Positions 39,297-47,131 of a DNA stretch of 50,132 nt are shown in pieces. The notes under the pieces are model-generated. The model ran no database searches, was not told the origin of the DNA, and was given only the letters and a program-made list of their open reading frames with translations. The position numbers and the translations under genes are program-made. Where the stretch lies: the NCBI GenBank assembly GCA_964366455.1, contig CAYISZ010000006.1, forward strand, positions 1 through 50,132, given 5' to 3'. The stretch comes from CAZLQR01 sp964366455. Lineage in GTDB: Bacteria; Patescibacteriota; Microgenomatia; UBA1406; GWC2-37-13. Within the stretch, counting starts at the first letter, position 1, and the number at the start of each line of letters is the position of its first letter.

Positions 39297-39824
39297 ATGT
39301 TTGATAACAATAGAAGACCACAAAATAATAGAAGGTTCGAGGAGCCTAAGGACAAAGAGTATGAAGAAAGAGTCCTCTTGATTCGAAGAGTTGTTAAGAA
39401 AACAACAGGAGGCAATAAAGTCACGTTTTCATCTTTGGTTGTGCTTGGAAATAAAAAAGGTAAGGTTGGTATTGGACTGGGAAGTTCCGCAGAGGTCCCA
39501 GCCGCTATTAAAAAAGCGATATCCGCAGCACACAAAAATATAATCGAGGTGCCTCTATACAAGTCTTCAATTCCACACATGATACTTTTGAAGTACAAAG
39601 CGGCAAAGGTGCTCTTGAAGCCGGCGCCCTTAGGAACTGGACTTAAGGTGGGTAGTGTTGCTAGAGCAATTCTGGAGCTTGCTGGGGTAGAAAATGCTTC
39701 GGGAAAGATTATTCGATCAAGAAACCAAATTGCAAATACATACGCTATCTTTGAAGCGTTAAAAAAATTAAAGCCAAGGATCGGTAGCATGCCAACCGTA
39801 CCCAAAGCTCATGTGAGCAAATAA
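39297..39824 (+). CDS. rpsE: Ribosomal protein uS5
   Basis: S5 guards decoding fidelity and has an mRNA helicase role. The 175-residue protein has an Asn/Arg-rich start, the double-stranded RNA-binding fold with VVLGNKKGKVGIGLGSSAEV, and IPHMILLKYKAAKVLLKPAP. The C-terminal half is normal. The next gene is rplO; rpmD, which usually lies between, is absent. Confidence 0.98.
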   Translation: MFDNNRRPQNNRRFEEPKDKEYEERVLLIRRVVKKTTGGNKVTFSSLVVLGNKKGKVGIGLGSSAEVPAAIKKAISAAHKNIIEVPLYKSSIPHMILLKYKAAKVLLKPAPLGTGLKVGSVARAILELAGVENASGKIIRSRNQIANTYAIFEALKKLKPRIGSMPTVPKAHVSK

Positions 39825-39828
39825 AATT

Positions 39829-40290
39829 ATGAGCTTTTTATCAAAATTAACCAGCATCGGTGCTAAGAAAGCCAAACGACTTGGTCGTGGTTACGGCAGT
39901 GGGAAAGGTGCTAAATCAACAAGAGGTATCACAAGACATCAAAAAGCACGAACCGACATACCTCTATTTTTCGAGGGAGGACAGGCGAGACTAGTCAAAA
40001 AATACCCATTACTTCGAGGTAAAGGAAAAAATAACTCACATCGGGCGCAGGTTTTTCCAGTTGCTGTAGAAATGTTACAGAGTTTACGAGATAATGATGT
40101 AGTAACAGAATCCAGCTTGGTTGAAGCTAAAATCATAAATAAAAGCGACACAAGAAACGTTATCAAGATTGTTGGCAAGGGTGCTCTCAGCAAAAAACTG
40201 AAAGTAACATTACCAGTTACACAATCTGCAAAAGCGGTTATAGAAAAAGCAGGCGGAACTGTTGAATCACATGCGTCAAATAACCGATAA
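39829..40290 (+). CDS. rplO: Ribosomal protein uL15
   Basis: The 153-residue protein has RLGRGYGSGKGAKSTRG, FFEGGQARLVKKYPLLRGKG, and the C-terminal LKVTLPVTQSAKAVIEKAGG. It is a late large-subunit assembly protein. Its last 20 nt overlap the secY start, so secY translation is probably coupled. Confidence 0.97.
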   Translation: MSFLSKLTSIGAKKAKRLGRGYGSGKGAKSTRGITRHQKARTDIPLFFEGGQARLVKKYPLLRGKGKNNSHRAQVFPVAVEMLQSLRDNDVVTESSLVEAKIINKSDTRNVIKIVGKGALSKKLKVTLPVTQSAKAVIEKAGGTVESHASNNR

Positions 40291-41557
40291 GTTAAAACTC
40301 TTAATCAAAGATCCGCAACTAAAGCGTAAGACTTACTTCACATTATTCATTTTTTTTATTTTTAGGCTCTTTGCCTTCCTGCCAGTTCCTTCAATAGATT
40401 TAGTTAAGTTAAAGGCGCTATTTAGTCAAAACGAATTTTTGTCTCTTCTTGATATATTTTCTGGAGGAACGCTTGTTAACTTTTCGGTAATGGCTCTTGG
40501 TTTGAATCCATACATCAATGCATCCATTATTTTTCAGCTATTAACGGTGGTGGTTCCCAAATTCGAACAACTGGCAAAGGAGGGAGAGTATGGAAGATTT
40601 AAGATAAATCAGTACACAAGACTTTTGACCGTACCTTTGACAATTGTTCAGGCAGTTGGAATTTACTTTCTGCTTAAAAATCAGAATATAATCGCAAATC
40701 TAAGCCCAATAGAGTTTTTTTCATTCATATTTACTTTGGTCGCTGGAACCTTCATCCTTGTATGGTTTGGTGAGCTGCTAACTGAGTACGGGCTCGGTCA
40801 GGGAATTTCCCTACTAATTTTTGCAGGAATCGTTGGGAGAGCTCCGGTTATATTCCAACAAGTTTTGGGTACTGTAACTGCAGAAACCACACTTAATTTA
40901 ATCATTTTTCTTGCTCTCTCAATTCTTGTTGTCGCTGGAGTTGTATTCATTAACGAAGCAATTCGCAAAATACCTGTCTACTACGCAAAACGCGTTAAAG
41001 GAAATAAAATGTACCAGTCTGCAAGCAACTTTCTGCCGCTTAAGCTAAATCAGGCTGGTGTAATTCCAATCATCTTTGCCGTTTCTTTTGTCCTTCTCCC
41101 GCAGTTATTAGGAAACTTTCTAGGTCAGGTTGACAACAAAGCCGTGGCATCTATAGCGCTGGGACTAGCTAGTCTCTTTAATCCAAATGGCGCTGTATAC
41201 AATTCTGTGTATTTCTTGCTCGTTGTAGGATTCACTTTCTTTTACACGCTGGTAGTTTTTAACCCACAAAAAATCTCGGAAGAAATTCAAAAAGCTGGTG
41301 GATTTATTCCAGGAATACGACCAGGATCGGCCACAAGCAGCTATCTTTCAGGGATAATTTATAAAATCACTAGTGTTGGAGCACTATTTTTAGGTATAAT
41401 AGCTATCTTGCCTGCTATCTTATCATCGGTGACAGGTATTACTAGCTTGGTGATAGGAGGAACAGGGATCTTGATCGTAGTTTCGGTAATTTTGGAAACC
41501 TTTAAGACGGTCGAAGCACAGATGGTAATGAAGAACTATGATCGATACGCTAGGTAG
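40271..41557 (+). CDS. secY: SecY protein translocase channel
   Basis: SecY is the pore of the Sec translocon. The 428-residue protein has ten transmembrane helices, the plug-region SGGTLVNFSVMALGLNPYIN, the cytoplasmic loop YAKRVKGNKMYQS, and KAGGFIPGIRPGSATSSYL before helix 9. ATG 40271 is chosen; a TTG three codons upstream is in frame. The gene overlaps rplO by 20 nt, a common arrangement in spc operons. Confidence 0.98.
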   Translation: MRQITDKLKLLIKDPQLKRKTYFTLFIFFIFRLFAFLPVPSIDLVKLKALFSQNEFLSLLDIFSGGTLVNFSVMALGLNPYINASIIFQLLTVVVPKFEQLAKEGEYGRFKINQYTRLLTVPLTIVQAVGIYFLLKNQNIIANLSPIEFFSFIFTLVAGTFILVWFGELLTEYGLGQGISLLIFAGIVGRAPVIFQQVLGTVTAETTLNLIIFLALSILVVAGVVFINEAIRKIPVYYAKRVKGNKMYQSASNFLPLKLNQAGVIPIIFAVSFVLLPQLLGNFLGQVDNKAVASIALGLASLFNPNGAVYNSVYFLLVVGFTFFYTLVVFNPQKISEEIQKAGGFIPGIRPGSATSSYLSGIIYKITSVGALFLGIIAILPAILSSVTGITSLVIGGTGILIVVSVILETFKTVEAQMVMKNYDRYAR

Positions 41558-41620
41558 TTCTTAGTTCCTAGTTCTAAATTATTAAAAAATAAGAACTAAA
41601 AATTAGAAATTATATTTAAA
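41558..41620. repeat. Word-repeat array (TTAGTTC / AAGAACTAA)
   Basis: GTTCTTAGTTCCTAGTTCTAA is followed by the complement-like AAGAACTAAAAATTAGAA between secY and rpmG. It uses the same words as the arrays around efp and before rpsM. Confidence 0.6.
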
Positions 41621-41624
41621 ACAT

Positions 41625-41798
41625 ATGGCACGTAAAGGATCAAGAGTTTTAATAGGGTTGGTATGTGAAGTTTGTGGTTCTCAAAACTACACAACTGAAA
41701 AAAATAAAGTTAACACAACCGAGCCATTAAAACTAAAAAAATACTGCAGAGCTTGTCGCAAAAGCACAGCACATAAAGAGAAGAAAAAACTTGACTAA
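41625..41798 (+). CDS. rpmG: Ribosomal protein bL33
   Basis: The 57-residue protein translates as MARKGSRVLIGLVCEVCGSQ followed by NYTTEKNKVN ... KLKKYCRACRKSTAHKEKKK. The two Cys pairs (CEVC and CRAC) form a zinc ribbon, so this is the zinc-binding form of L33. It is short and sits in a place where L33 is not usually found (between secY and adk). adk follows 2 nt later. Confidence 0.95.
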   Translation: MARKGSRVLIGLVCEVCGSQNYTTEKNKVNTTEPLKLKKYCRACRKSTAHKEKKKLD

Positions 41799-41800
41799 AT

Positions 41801-42931
41801 ATGAAACTAGTACTGATGGGTATTCAGGGTTCCGGAAAATCAACACAAGGTAATCTACTCGTAAAGCAACTAGGTCTCCCGTACCTTTCTACAGGTCACA
41901 TCTTCCGAAAAATTGCAAAAGAAAAAACTAAACTCGGTCTTTATATTAAAACTGTGATGAACTCTGGAGTACTGATTCCAGATGAAAAGACCATTGAAAT
42001 TGTGAATACGTACCTCACCCGAAAACAGTATGCGCGTGGTTACATTCTCGATGGCTTTCCTCGTACTCTTGCTCAAGCTAAGAAATTTATAAATCACGTT
42101 GACAAGGTAATTTATATCGATATTCCAGACAAGGAGGCCTTATGGAGATTGGCTTATCGAAAAGATAAAGATAGATTGGATAATACAATTCAGGCGCTAA
42201 AAAAAAGAATTGAGATGTTTAAAAAACTCACTCAGCCAGTTCTTGATTATTATCGCGACAAAGGCTTATTGGCCGAGATTGACGGTACTCAGACAGTGAC
42301 AGAGGTGAATCAGGAAATTTTAAAGAGCCTTGGCAAGCAGCTGGTGGAAAATAAACTAGCGCCATGGAAGCAGAACAAAAAAGCGATTATAGCAATTGTC
42401 GGACTACCAGGAGCGGGTAAGTCTGAGGCCGCGGAACATTTTAAATCGAGAAAAGTTCCCGTGATTCATTTTGGCAAAGTAGTGACCGACGAAGTTCAGA
42501 AGAGATATGGTGCACAGAAGGAGGAGTATCATAAAATTGTTAGAGAGGAGCTTAGACAAGTGAACGGTATGGAAGCAATGGCAAAGCTCAACTTAGATAA
42601 AATTAAAAAAGCTCTGGTTAAAAATAATATAGTGGTAATCGATGGAATGAGGTCTTGGGATGAGTACGACTACCTAATCAAGACACTTGCAGATACTGAA
42701 GTCCACATTCTTGCTTTATATGCAGACAAATCACTCCGCTACCATAGATTGGGTTCTCGTTTGCAGGATAGACCTGGACACGGCGGAAAAGACAGAGATG
42801 TTAATGAACTTTTTGGAACCAACATGGGTCCAACAATCGCTTTTGCAGATTTTCTGGTTAAGAACAATTTCTCTAAGGAGGAGTTTTTGGACAAATTAAA
42901 TGAGGTTTATGACACCGTATACTTCAGCTAA
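41801..42931 (+). CDS. adk: Adenylate kinase fused to a UPF0200-like P-loop kinase
   Basis: The 376-residue protein holds two P-loop kinases in tandem. Residues 1-182 are an adenylate kinase with GIQGSGKST (7-15), STGHIFR and LDGFPRTL (NMP site), and a short LID. Residues 194-376 have a second P-loop, GLPGAGKSEAA (201-211), then VPVIHFGKVVTDEVQ, REELRQVNGMEAMAK, VVIDGMRS, and DVNELFGTNMGPTIAFADF. These match, from memory, the archaeal UPF0200 (dephospho-CoA-kinase-related) family. Bacterial Adk normally ends near 215 residues. The second domain's substrate is unknown. Confidence 0.9.
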   Translation: MKLVLMGIQGSGKSTQGNLLVKQLGLPYLSTGHIFRKIAKEKTKLGLYIKTVMNSGVLIPDEKTIEIVNTYLTRKQYARGYILDGFPRTLAQAKKFINHVDKVIYIDIPDKEALWRLAYRKDKDRLDNTIQALKKRIEMFKKLTQPVLDYYRDKGLLAEIDGTQTVTEVNQEILKSLGKQLVENKLAPWKQNKKAIIAIVGLPGAGKSEAAEHFKSRKVPVIHFGKVVTDEVQKRYGAQKEEYHKIVREELRQVNGMEAMAKLNLDKIKKALVKNNIVVIDGMRSWDEYDYLIKTLADTEVHILALYADKSLRYHRLGSRLQDRPGHGGKDRDVNELFGTNMGPTIAFADFLVKNNFSKEEFLDKLNEVYDTVYFS

Positions 42932-42943
42932 CCTTCTTCAACC

Positions 42944-43696
42944 ATGATTAACTACAAAACTCCGGATGAGATTAAGACAATGCAGAAAAGTGGAGCAATT
43001 CTTAAGGAAGTAATGGCCGAGGTGGTACCTCAGATAAAGCCGGGAATGACAACTCTCAAGATAGATGAGATTGTACAAGAAGGAATAAAAAAACGTGGAG
43101 GAGACCTATCATTTAATAAGGTCGATGGATACAAATGGGCAATTTGCGCATCGGTTAATGACCAGCTCGTACATACTCCTCCATCAAACTACGTTTTAAA
43201 GAATGGAGATGTCTTAACAATCGATATTGGAGTTTATTATGGAGGATTTCATACCGATCATGCCGATACCTTCATTGTGGGTTCTAACGACGATCCGAAG
43301 CTAAAAAAATTTTTAGAGGTTGGTAGAATTGCCCTAGAAAAGGCGTTAAAGGAAGTAAAGGTGGGCAATTTCGTTGGCGATGTGTCTAGAGCGTTTCAAA
43401 CGGAGATAGAAGGTGCGGGCTACAACGTCGTTAAGAGGTTGACTGGACATGGAATTGGAAGAGATCTTCACGAAGAGCCATACATCCCTTGTTTTGTAAG
43501 TAAACCAAGAGAAGAGACGACTCCTTTTAAGCCTGGAATGGTGGTAGCGGTTGAGGTAATGTATGCGATGGGATCTGGAGAGATGATGCATGAGCCCGGG
43601 AATCACTGGTCTATAGTGACAAGCGATGGGAGCATGTCTGCTCAGTTTGAACATACGATAGCGATTTTAGACAAAAACACGCTCATTTTGACATAA
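42944..43696 (+). CDS. map: Type I methionine aminopeptidase
   Basis: Map removes N-terminal methionine from nascent proteins. The 250-residue protein has all five metal ligands (Asp94, Asp105, His169, Glu204, Glu236) and His77 (LVHTPP). The usual motifs are visible: IDIGVYYGGFHTDHADTF, GHGIGRDLHEEP, and EHTIAI. No N-terminal zinc-finger extension is present. The next gene has its own promoter overlapping the map stop codon. Confidence 0.98.
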   Translation: MINYKTPDEIKTMQKSGAILKEVMAEVVPQIKPGMTTLKIDEIVQEGIKKRGGDLSFNKVDGYKWAICASVNDQLVHTPPSNYVLKNGDVLTIDIGVYYGGFHTDHADTFIVGSNDDPKLKKFLEVGRIALEKALKEVKVGNFVGDVSRAFQTEIEGAGYNVVKRLTGHGIGRDLHEEPYIPCFVSKPREETTPFKPGMVVAVEVMYAMGSGEMMHEPGNHWSIVTSDGSMSAQFEHTIAILDKNTLILT

Positions 43697-43698
43697 TT

Positions 43699-43709
43699 TG
43701 TGCTATAAT
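43699..43709 (+). promoter_or_regulatory. Extended -10 promoter of infA
   Basis: TGTGCTATAAT (TGTG, one base, TATAAT at 43704-43709) lies 9 nt before the infA ATG and overlaps the 3' end of map. A TTGACA at 43688-43693 is too close (10 nt) to serve as its -35. Predicted leader: about 2-3 nt. Confidence 0.6.
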
Positions 43710-43718
43710 TTTAGCTTG

Positions 43719-43934
43719 ATGGCAAGTGATTTTATTGTGGTTGAAGGCGAGGTTATAGAGAACCTACCAAACACGCTTTTTCGTGTTAAAGTCAAGGACT
43801 CCGATAAAATGATACTTTGTTATTTGTCGGGGAAGATGCGCAAGCACTATATCAAAATTCTTCCAGGAGACAAGGTGCGTATTGAGATTACTCCATACGA
43901 CCTAGATCGAGGAAGAATAGTTTATCGGATTTAA
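43719..43934 (+). CDS. infA: Translation initiation factor IF-1
   Basis: IF-1 occupies the ribosomal A site during initiation. The 71-residue OB-fold protein reads MASDFIVVEGEVIENLPNTL then FRVKVKDS ... LSGKMRKHYIKILPGDKV and ends DLDRGRIVYRI, standard for the family. ATG 43719 is chosen; a frame start 7 codons upstream lies within the promoter. It follows map by 22 nt. Confidence 0.98.
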   Translation: MASDFIVVEGEVIENLPNTLFRVKVKDSDKMILCYLSGKMRKHYIKILPGDKVRIEITPYDLDRGRIVYRI

Positions 43935-43946
43935 AATTTTGGAGCC

Positions 43947-44003
43947 TGTAGCGTAGAGCGTAGAGCTTGAAAAGTTCTAAGTTCTAAGTTTTAAGTTCTA
44001 AGC
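43947..44003. repeat. Word-repeat array (GCGTAGAGCGTAGAGCTTGA and GTTCTAA words)
   Basis: GTAGCGTAGAGCGTAGAGCTT is followed by four GTTCTAAGTT-type words, just before rpmJ. It repeats the two-word composition of the array at 26803-26879. Confidence 0.65.
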
Positions 44004-44008
44004 CAACA

Positions 44009-44122
44009 ATGAAAGTAAGATCGTCAATTAAAAAAATGTGCCCTAAATGCCAACTCGTAAAGAGAAATGGCCGATTATATATTATTTGTGCAAATCCAAA
44101 ACACAAGCAGAGACAAGGTTAG
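44009..44122 (+). CDS. rpmJ: Ribosomal protein bL36
   Basis: The 37-residue protein reads MKVRSSIKKMCPKCQLVKRN then GRLYIICANPKHKQRQG. The three cysteines and the final His (CPKC ... C ... H) make the zinc-binding form of L36, identical in length to the standard protein. It lies between infA and rpsM, its usual place. Confidence 0.97.
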   Translation: MKVRSSIKKMCPKCQLVKRNGRLYIICANPKHKQRQG

Positions 44123-44125
44123 ATA

Positions 44126-44182
44126 AGTTCTTATTTCTAAGTTCTAAATTATTAAGAACTAAGAAATAATAATTAAGAAATA
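44126..44182. repeat. Word-repeat array with a long imperfect inverted repeat
   Basis: TTATTTCTAAGTTCTAAA (left arm, from about 44134) pairs with TTAAGAACTAAGAAATAA (right arm) at 16 of 18 positions, giving a long hairpin before rpsM. Confidence 0.6.
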
Positions 44183-44187
44183 AATTT

Positions 44188-44607
44188 ATGGCAAGACTTT
44201 TAGGACTAATATTACCCGATACCGCTCGGGTAGAATACGCACTAACGCTATTCTATGGAATAGGATGGGATGGATCAGGTAAGATACTTAAGATCACAGG
44301 AATCGACAAACAGAAAAGAGTTAAGGATTTAACCGAAGATGAGCTTAAAATGATCAGCGCACAGATTGAAAAGCTGTACGTCGTAGAAGGAAACTTAAGA
44401 GAACTGGTAAACGATAATATAAAAAGACTTCGCGAGATTGGATCATATCGTGGAGGAAGACATACTAAGGGTCTGCCACTTTATGGCCAGCGAACTAAGT
44501 CCAACGCTCGTACAAAACGAGGTAAGCGAAAGACGGTTGGAGCACTAAAGAAAGAAGTCTGGGCAAAGTTAGAGACAGCAGCTCCAGCAGCAGCTGCCAA
44601 GAAATAA
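44188..44607 (+). CDS. rpsM: Ribosomal protein uS13
   Basis: S13 forms the head bridges to the large subunit. The 139-residue protein has ALTLFYGIGWDGSGKILKIT, RLREIGSYRGGRHTKGLP, and GQRTKSNARTKRGKRKTVGA, then an extended Ala/Lys tail (usual length 118-125). A word-repeat hairpin precedes it, where other bacteria have an S4-controlled leader. Confidence 0.98.
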   Translation: MARLLGLILPDTARVEYALTLFYGIGWDGSGKILKITGIDKQKRVKDLTEDELKMISAQIEKLYVVEGNLRELVNDNIKRLREIGSYRGGRHTKGLPLYGQRTKSNARTKRGKRKTVGALKKEVWAKLETAAPAAAAKK

Positions 44608-44632
44608 TACATTCGATAAACTCAGTATAAAT

Positions 44633-45007
44633 ATGAAAAAGAAAAAAGATCAAAAAGTTGTTGAGGTCGGTCGCATTTACGTTGTCGCTACCTTTAACAA
44701 CACAATGGTAACTATCACAGATGAAAAAGGCTCACCTGTGGCGACAGGATCAAGCGGTCGTCACGGATTTGCTGGAACTAGGAAGTCTACGCCATATGCT
44801 GCTACGGTGACAACTGACAGCACCATTAAAAAGGCTGTAACAGACTTCGCATTAAGAGAGGTTGTCGTATATGTCAAAGGAATTGGACCGGGCCGTGAAG
44901 CGGCGCTAAGGGTCATAAAAGGATCAAGTTTAGAAATTTCAAAGATAGTCGACGTTACACCGATACCTCACAATGGAGTGAGACCGCCAAAGTTGCGACG
45001 TGTTTAA
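44633..45007 (+). CDS. rpsK: Ribosomal protein uS11
   Basis: The 124-residue protein has IYVVATFNNTMVTITDEKGS, the FAGTRKSTPYAATVTTDS stretch, VVYVKGIGPGREAALRVI, and the end VTPIPHNGVRPPKLRRV, all standard for the platform protein S11. The start is preceded by AAATATG without a ribosome-binding site. Confidence 0.98.
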   Translation: MKKKKDQKVVEVGRIYVVATFNNTMVTITDEKGSPVATGSSGRHGFAGTRKSTPYAATVTTDSTIKKAVTDFALREVVVYVKGIGPGREAALRVIKGSSLEISKIVDVTPIPHNGVRPPKLRRV

Positions 45008-45010
45008 TAT

Positions 45011-45637
45011 ATGAGATATACAGGACCTAGAAATAAAGTATCAAGACGTGAAGGCGTTGATCTTGGACTAAAGACTCCAGGAACAAAGGCTCATGCAACT
45101 TTATTAAAGAAACTAACATTAAAACCTGGACAACATGGTGCGGGAACTAGAAAAAGAAAAAAACAATCGGAACGAGGAAAGCAGCTACGAGAGAAGCAGA
45201 AGCTACGATTTATGTTTGGCGTTACCGAGACTCAATTAAAGAATTATTATAATGAAGCGGTAAATACAAAAGGAAATACCGGAGTAATTCTTGGACAGTT
45301 ACTTGAGCAGAGATTGGACAACGTAATTTACAGGTTGGGTTTTGCTCCAACACGAGCGAGCGCACGACAGTTGGTAAATCATGGTCATGTCGTAGTTAAT
45401 GACAAGATGGTTTCGGTTGCCTCATACAGAGTCTCAGTCGGAGATAAGGTGGCCTTTAAAGTAGGCAAGACAGCTAAGATACCATATATTGAGACCCAGA
45501 TGGCTAATGAGACCCAAATCGTACCAGAGTGGATTGAAAGAAAGGCAGAAAAAGGAAAGATTCTTAAGATGCCTGATAGCGAAAATATCGAGAAGCAAGT
45601 AGGTATGAGATTAGTAATTGAGTTCTATTCAAGATAA
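45011..45637 (+). CDS. rpsD: Ribosomal protein uS4
   Basis: S4 nucleates small-subunit assembly. The 208-residue protein has KLRFMFGVTETQLKNYYNEA, QLLEQRLDNVIYRLGFAPTR (the S4 RNA-binding core) and ARQLVNHGHVVVNDKMVSV. The zinc cysteines of the N-terminal domain are absent, so this is the C-minus form, whereas the S14, L33 and L36 of the same operon keep theirs. Confidence 0.98.
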   Translation: MRYTGPRNKVSRREGVDLGLKTPGTKAHATLLKKLTLKPGQHGAGTRKRKKQSERGKQLREKQKLRFMFGVTETQLKNYYNEAVNTKGNTGVILGQLLEQRLDNVIYRLGFAPTRASARQLVNHGHVVVNDKMVSVASYRVSVGDKVAFKVGKTAKIPYIETQMANETQIVPEWIERKAEKGKILKMPDSENIEKQVGMRLVIEFYSR

Positions 45638-45640
45638 GCA

Positions 45641-45681
45641 GTTTTACAATTATAATTTACCCGATCTAAGGGTCGTAAAAC
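45641..45681 (+). promoter_or_regulatory. Structured spacer between rpsD and rpoA with a -10-like box
   Basis: GTTTTAC (45641-45647) pairs with GTAAAAC (45675-45681), enclosing an inner ACCC/GGGT hairpin (45659-45662 with 45670-45673). A TATAAT (45651-45656) lies inside, with a poor -35 (TTCAAG, 17-nt spacing). It could be an rpoA promoter, a control hairpin, or both. Confidence 0.4.
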
Positions 45682-45692
45682 ATTTTATATAT

Positions 45693-46628
45693 ATGGTTCA
45701 ACCCAATTTTTTCACTAAAAAAGTAGAGGAAACTCCTACTTATGGTAAGTTTATTATCGAGCCTTTACCACTCAGCTTTGGTAATAGCATGGGTAATGCT
45801 CTTCGAAGAACATTACTTTCTTCGTTGAAGGGTTCTGCAATAACGCAGATAAGAGCCGCTAACGCAGATCACATGTTTAGCACCGTCAAAGGTGTTAAAG
45901 AGTCTGTCCTAGAGATTTTGCTTCATCTTAAACAATTGAAGTTCGAAACTTCTGGTGAAGGTAGTTTTATGATGCATCTTGATGTTAAGGGTGCGGGTAA
46001 AATTACTGGTAAAGACGTTACCGGAGAGGCAAAGGTAGTAAACAGCGATTTTTACATCGCAGAGATTACAGATGATAAGGCTAAGATAGATATCGACTTT
46101 GTCGTAGAGACTGGAGTCGGTACGCTTAGTGAAGACGAAGTTCAGAAGAAAGAGTCTGACTACGTTGCTGTTGAGGCATTTTTCTCACCAGTCAAGCGAG
46201 TAAACTTCAAAATTGAGGAAGCTCGTGTCGGACGAAAGTCTAACTTTGATCGCTTGGTAATGGAGGTCTGGACAGATGGTACAACCACTCCAGCACAGAG
46301 CATTAAGGATGCATCTGCTATTATTGCAGAGCACTTTACTTATGTTCTTTCAGGAAAAGATAATCCTGAACTGAAAGCAGAACAAGCAACAGCTGCAACT
46401 GCAACCAAGGAAGTTGATCAAAAACTCAATGACATAATCATTGACGAATTGAATCTTCCATCACGTGTTATCAACGCATTGCTACGTGAGAATATCGAAA
46501 CTGTAGCGGACTTAGTACGCGTTGGCAAGGATAAGCTTATCGGAGTTAAGGGACTTGGAAAGAAGTCCTTCGTACTCATCGAAGACGAGCTTAAGAAGAT
46601 GGGAATCGACATAAAGTCGGAGGAATAA
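45693..46628 (+). CDS. rpoA: RNA polymerase alpha subunit
   Basis: The alpha subunit dimerises to seed RNA polymerase assembly. The 311-residue protein has the N-terminal domain (IIEPLPLSFGNSMGNALRRT, the assembly motif) and the helix-hairpin-helix C-terminal domain (LPSRVINALLRENIETVADL ... GVKGLGKKSFVLIEDEL), which contacts promoters and activators. ATG 45693 is chosen because upstream codons are not conserved. Both domains are complete. Confidence 0.98.
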   Translation: MVQPNFFTKKVEETPTYGKFIIEPLPLSFGNSMGNALRRTLLSSLKGSAITQIRAANADHMFSTVKGVKESVLEILLHLKQLKFETSGEGSFMMHLDVKGAGKITGKDVTGEAKVVNSDFYIAEITDDKAKIDIDFVVETGVGTLSEDEVQKKESDYVAVEAFFSPVKRVNFKIEEARVGRKSNFDRLVMEVWTDGTTTPAQSIKDASAIIAEHFTYVLSGKDNPELKAEQATAATATKEVDQKLNDIIIDELNLPSRVINALLRENIETVADLVRVGKDKLIGVKGLGKKSFVLIEDELKKMGIDIKSEE

Positions 46629-46633
46629 ATTAT

Positions 46634-47131
46634 ATGAGACATAGAGTATCAAAACAGCGATTCGGTTACGGTGTTGACTCAAACTCAATGCTGTTACGAA
46701 AGTTGGTAACAAATTTTGTCATGCAAGGCAAAATTGTCACCACTCACGAGAAGGCTCTGTATATGAGAGCCTCTGTCGATCGTTTGGTTACGCACGCAAA
46801 GCTTGATACCAATGCATCTATGAATGTACTGAAAAGTTTCTTTGGAGTTGATGACGTAGCCTCCAACCTGAAGACAGCCGTCAAGGATGTTTTTTCACAA
46901 AGAAACAGCGGCTTTACACGAATCGCTAAGATCGGTAGACGTTCAAGCGATGGTGCATTAATGTCACAGATTACATGGGTAAGTCCAGTTGTCTACAGTC
47001 CAGTGGTAGCGACTGAGGCTGTTCCAGTTAAGGCAGTGAAAACTGTGAAGGCAGCTAAGGTTGAGGAACCAAAGAAAAAAGTTGTAGCCAAATCCGCTAC
47101 CGCAAAGCCAAAAACTAAAAAAACTGTATGA
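46634..47131 (+). CDS. rplQ: Ribosomal protein bL17
   Basis: L17 lies at the tunnel exit. The 165-residue protein begins MRHRVSKQRFGYGVDSNSML (family MRHRxxxxkLgR) and has VTNFVMQGKIVTTHEKALYM and SGFTRIAKIGRRSSDGA, then a Val/Lys/Ala tail of about 45 residues beyond the usual 120. It overlaps rplM by 4 nt (ATGA). Confidence 0.97.
   Translation: MRHRVSKQRFGYGVDSNSMLLRKLVTNFVMQGKIVTTHEKALYMRASVDRLVTHAKLDTNASMNVLKSFFGVDDVASNLKTAVKDVFSQRNSGFTRIAKIGRRSSDGALMSQITWVSPVVYSPVVATEAVPVKAVKTVKAAKVEEPKKKVVAKSATAKPKTKKTV

Noticed and set aside
43688..43709. TTGACA and TATAAT upstream of infA as a classical promoter pair
   Set aside because: The spacing is only 10 nt, too short for a -35/-10 pair. The TGTG before TATAAT makes an extended -10 promoter more likely; TTGACA is probably coincidental within the map 3' end.
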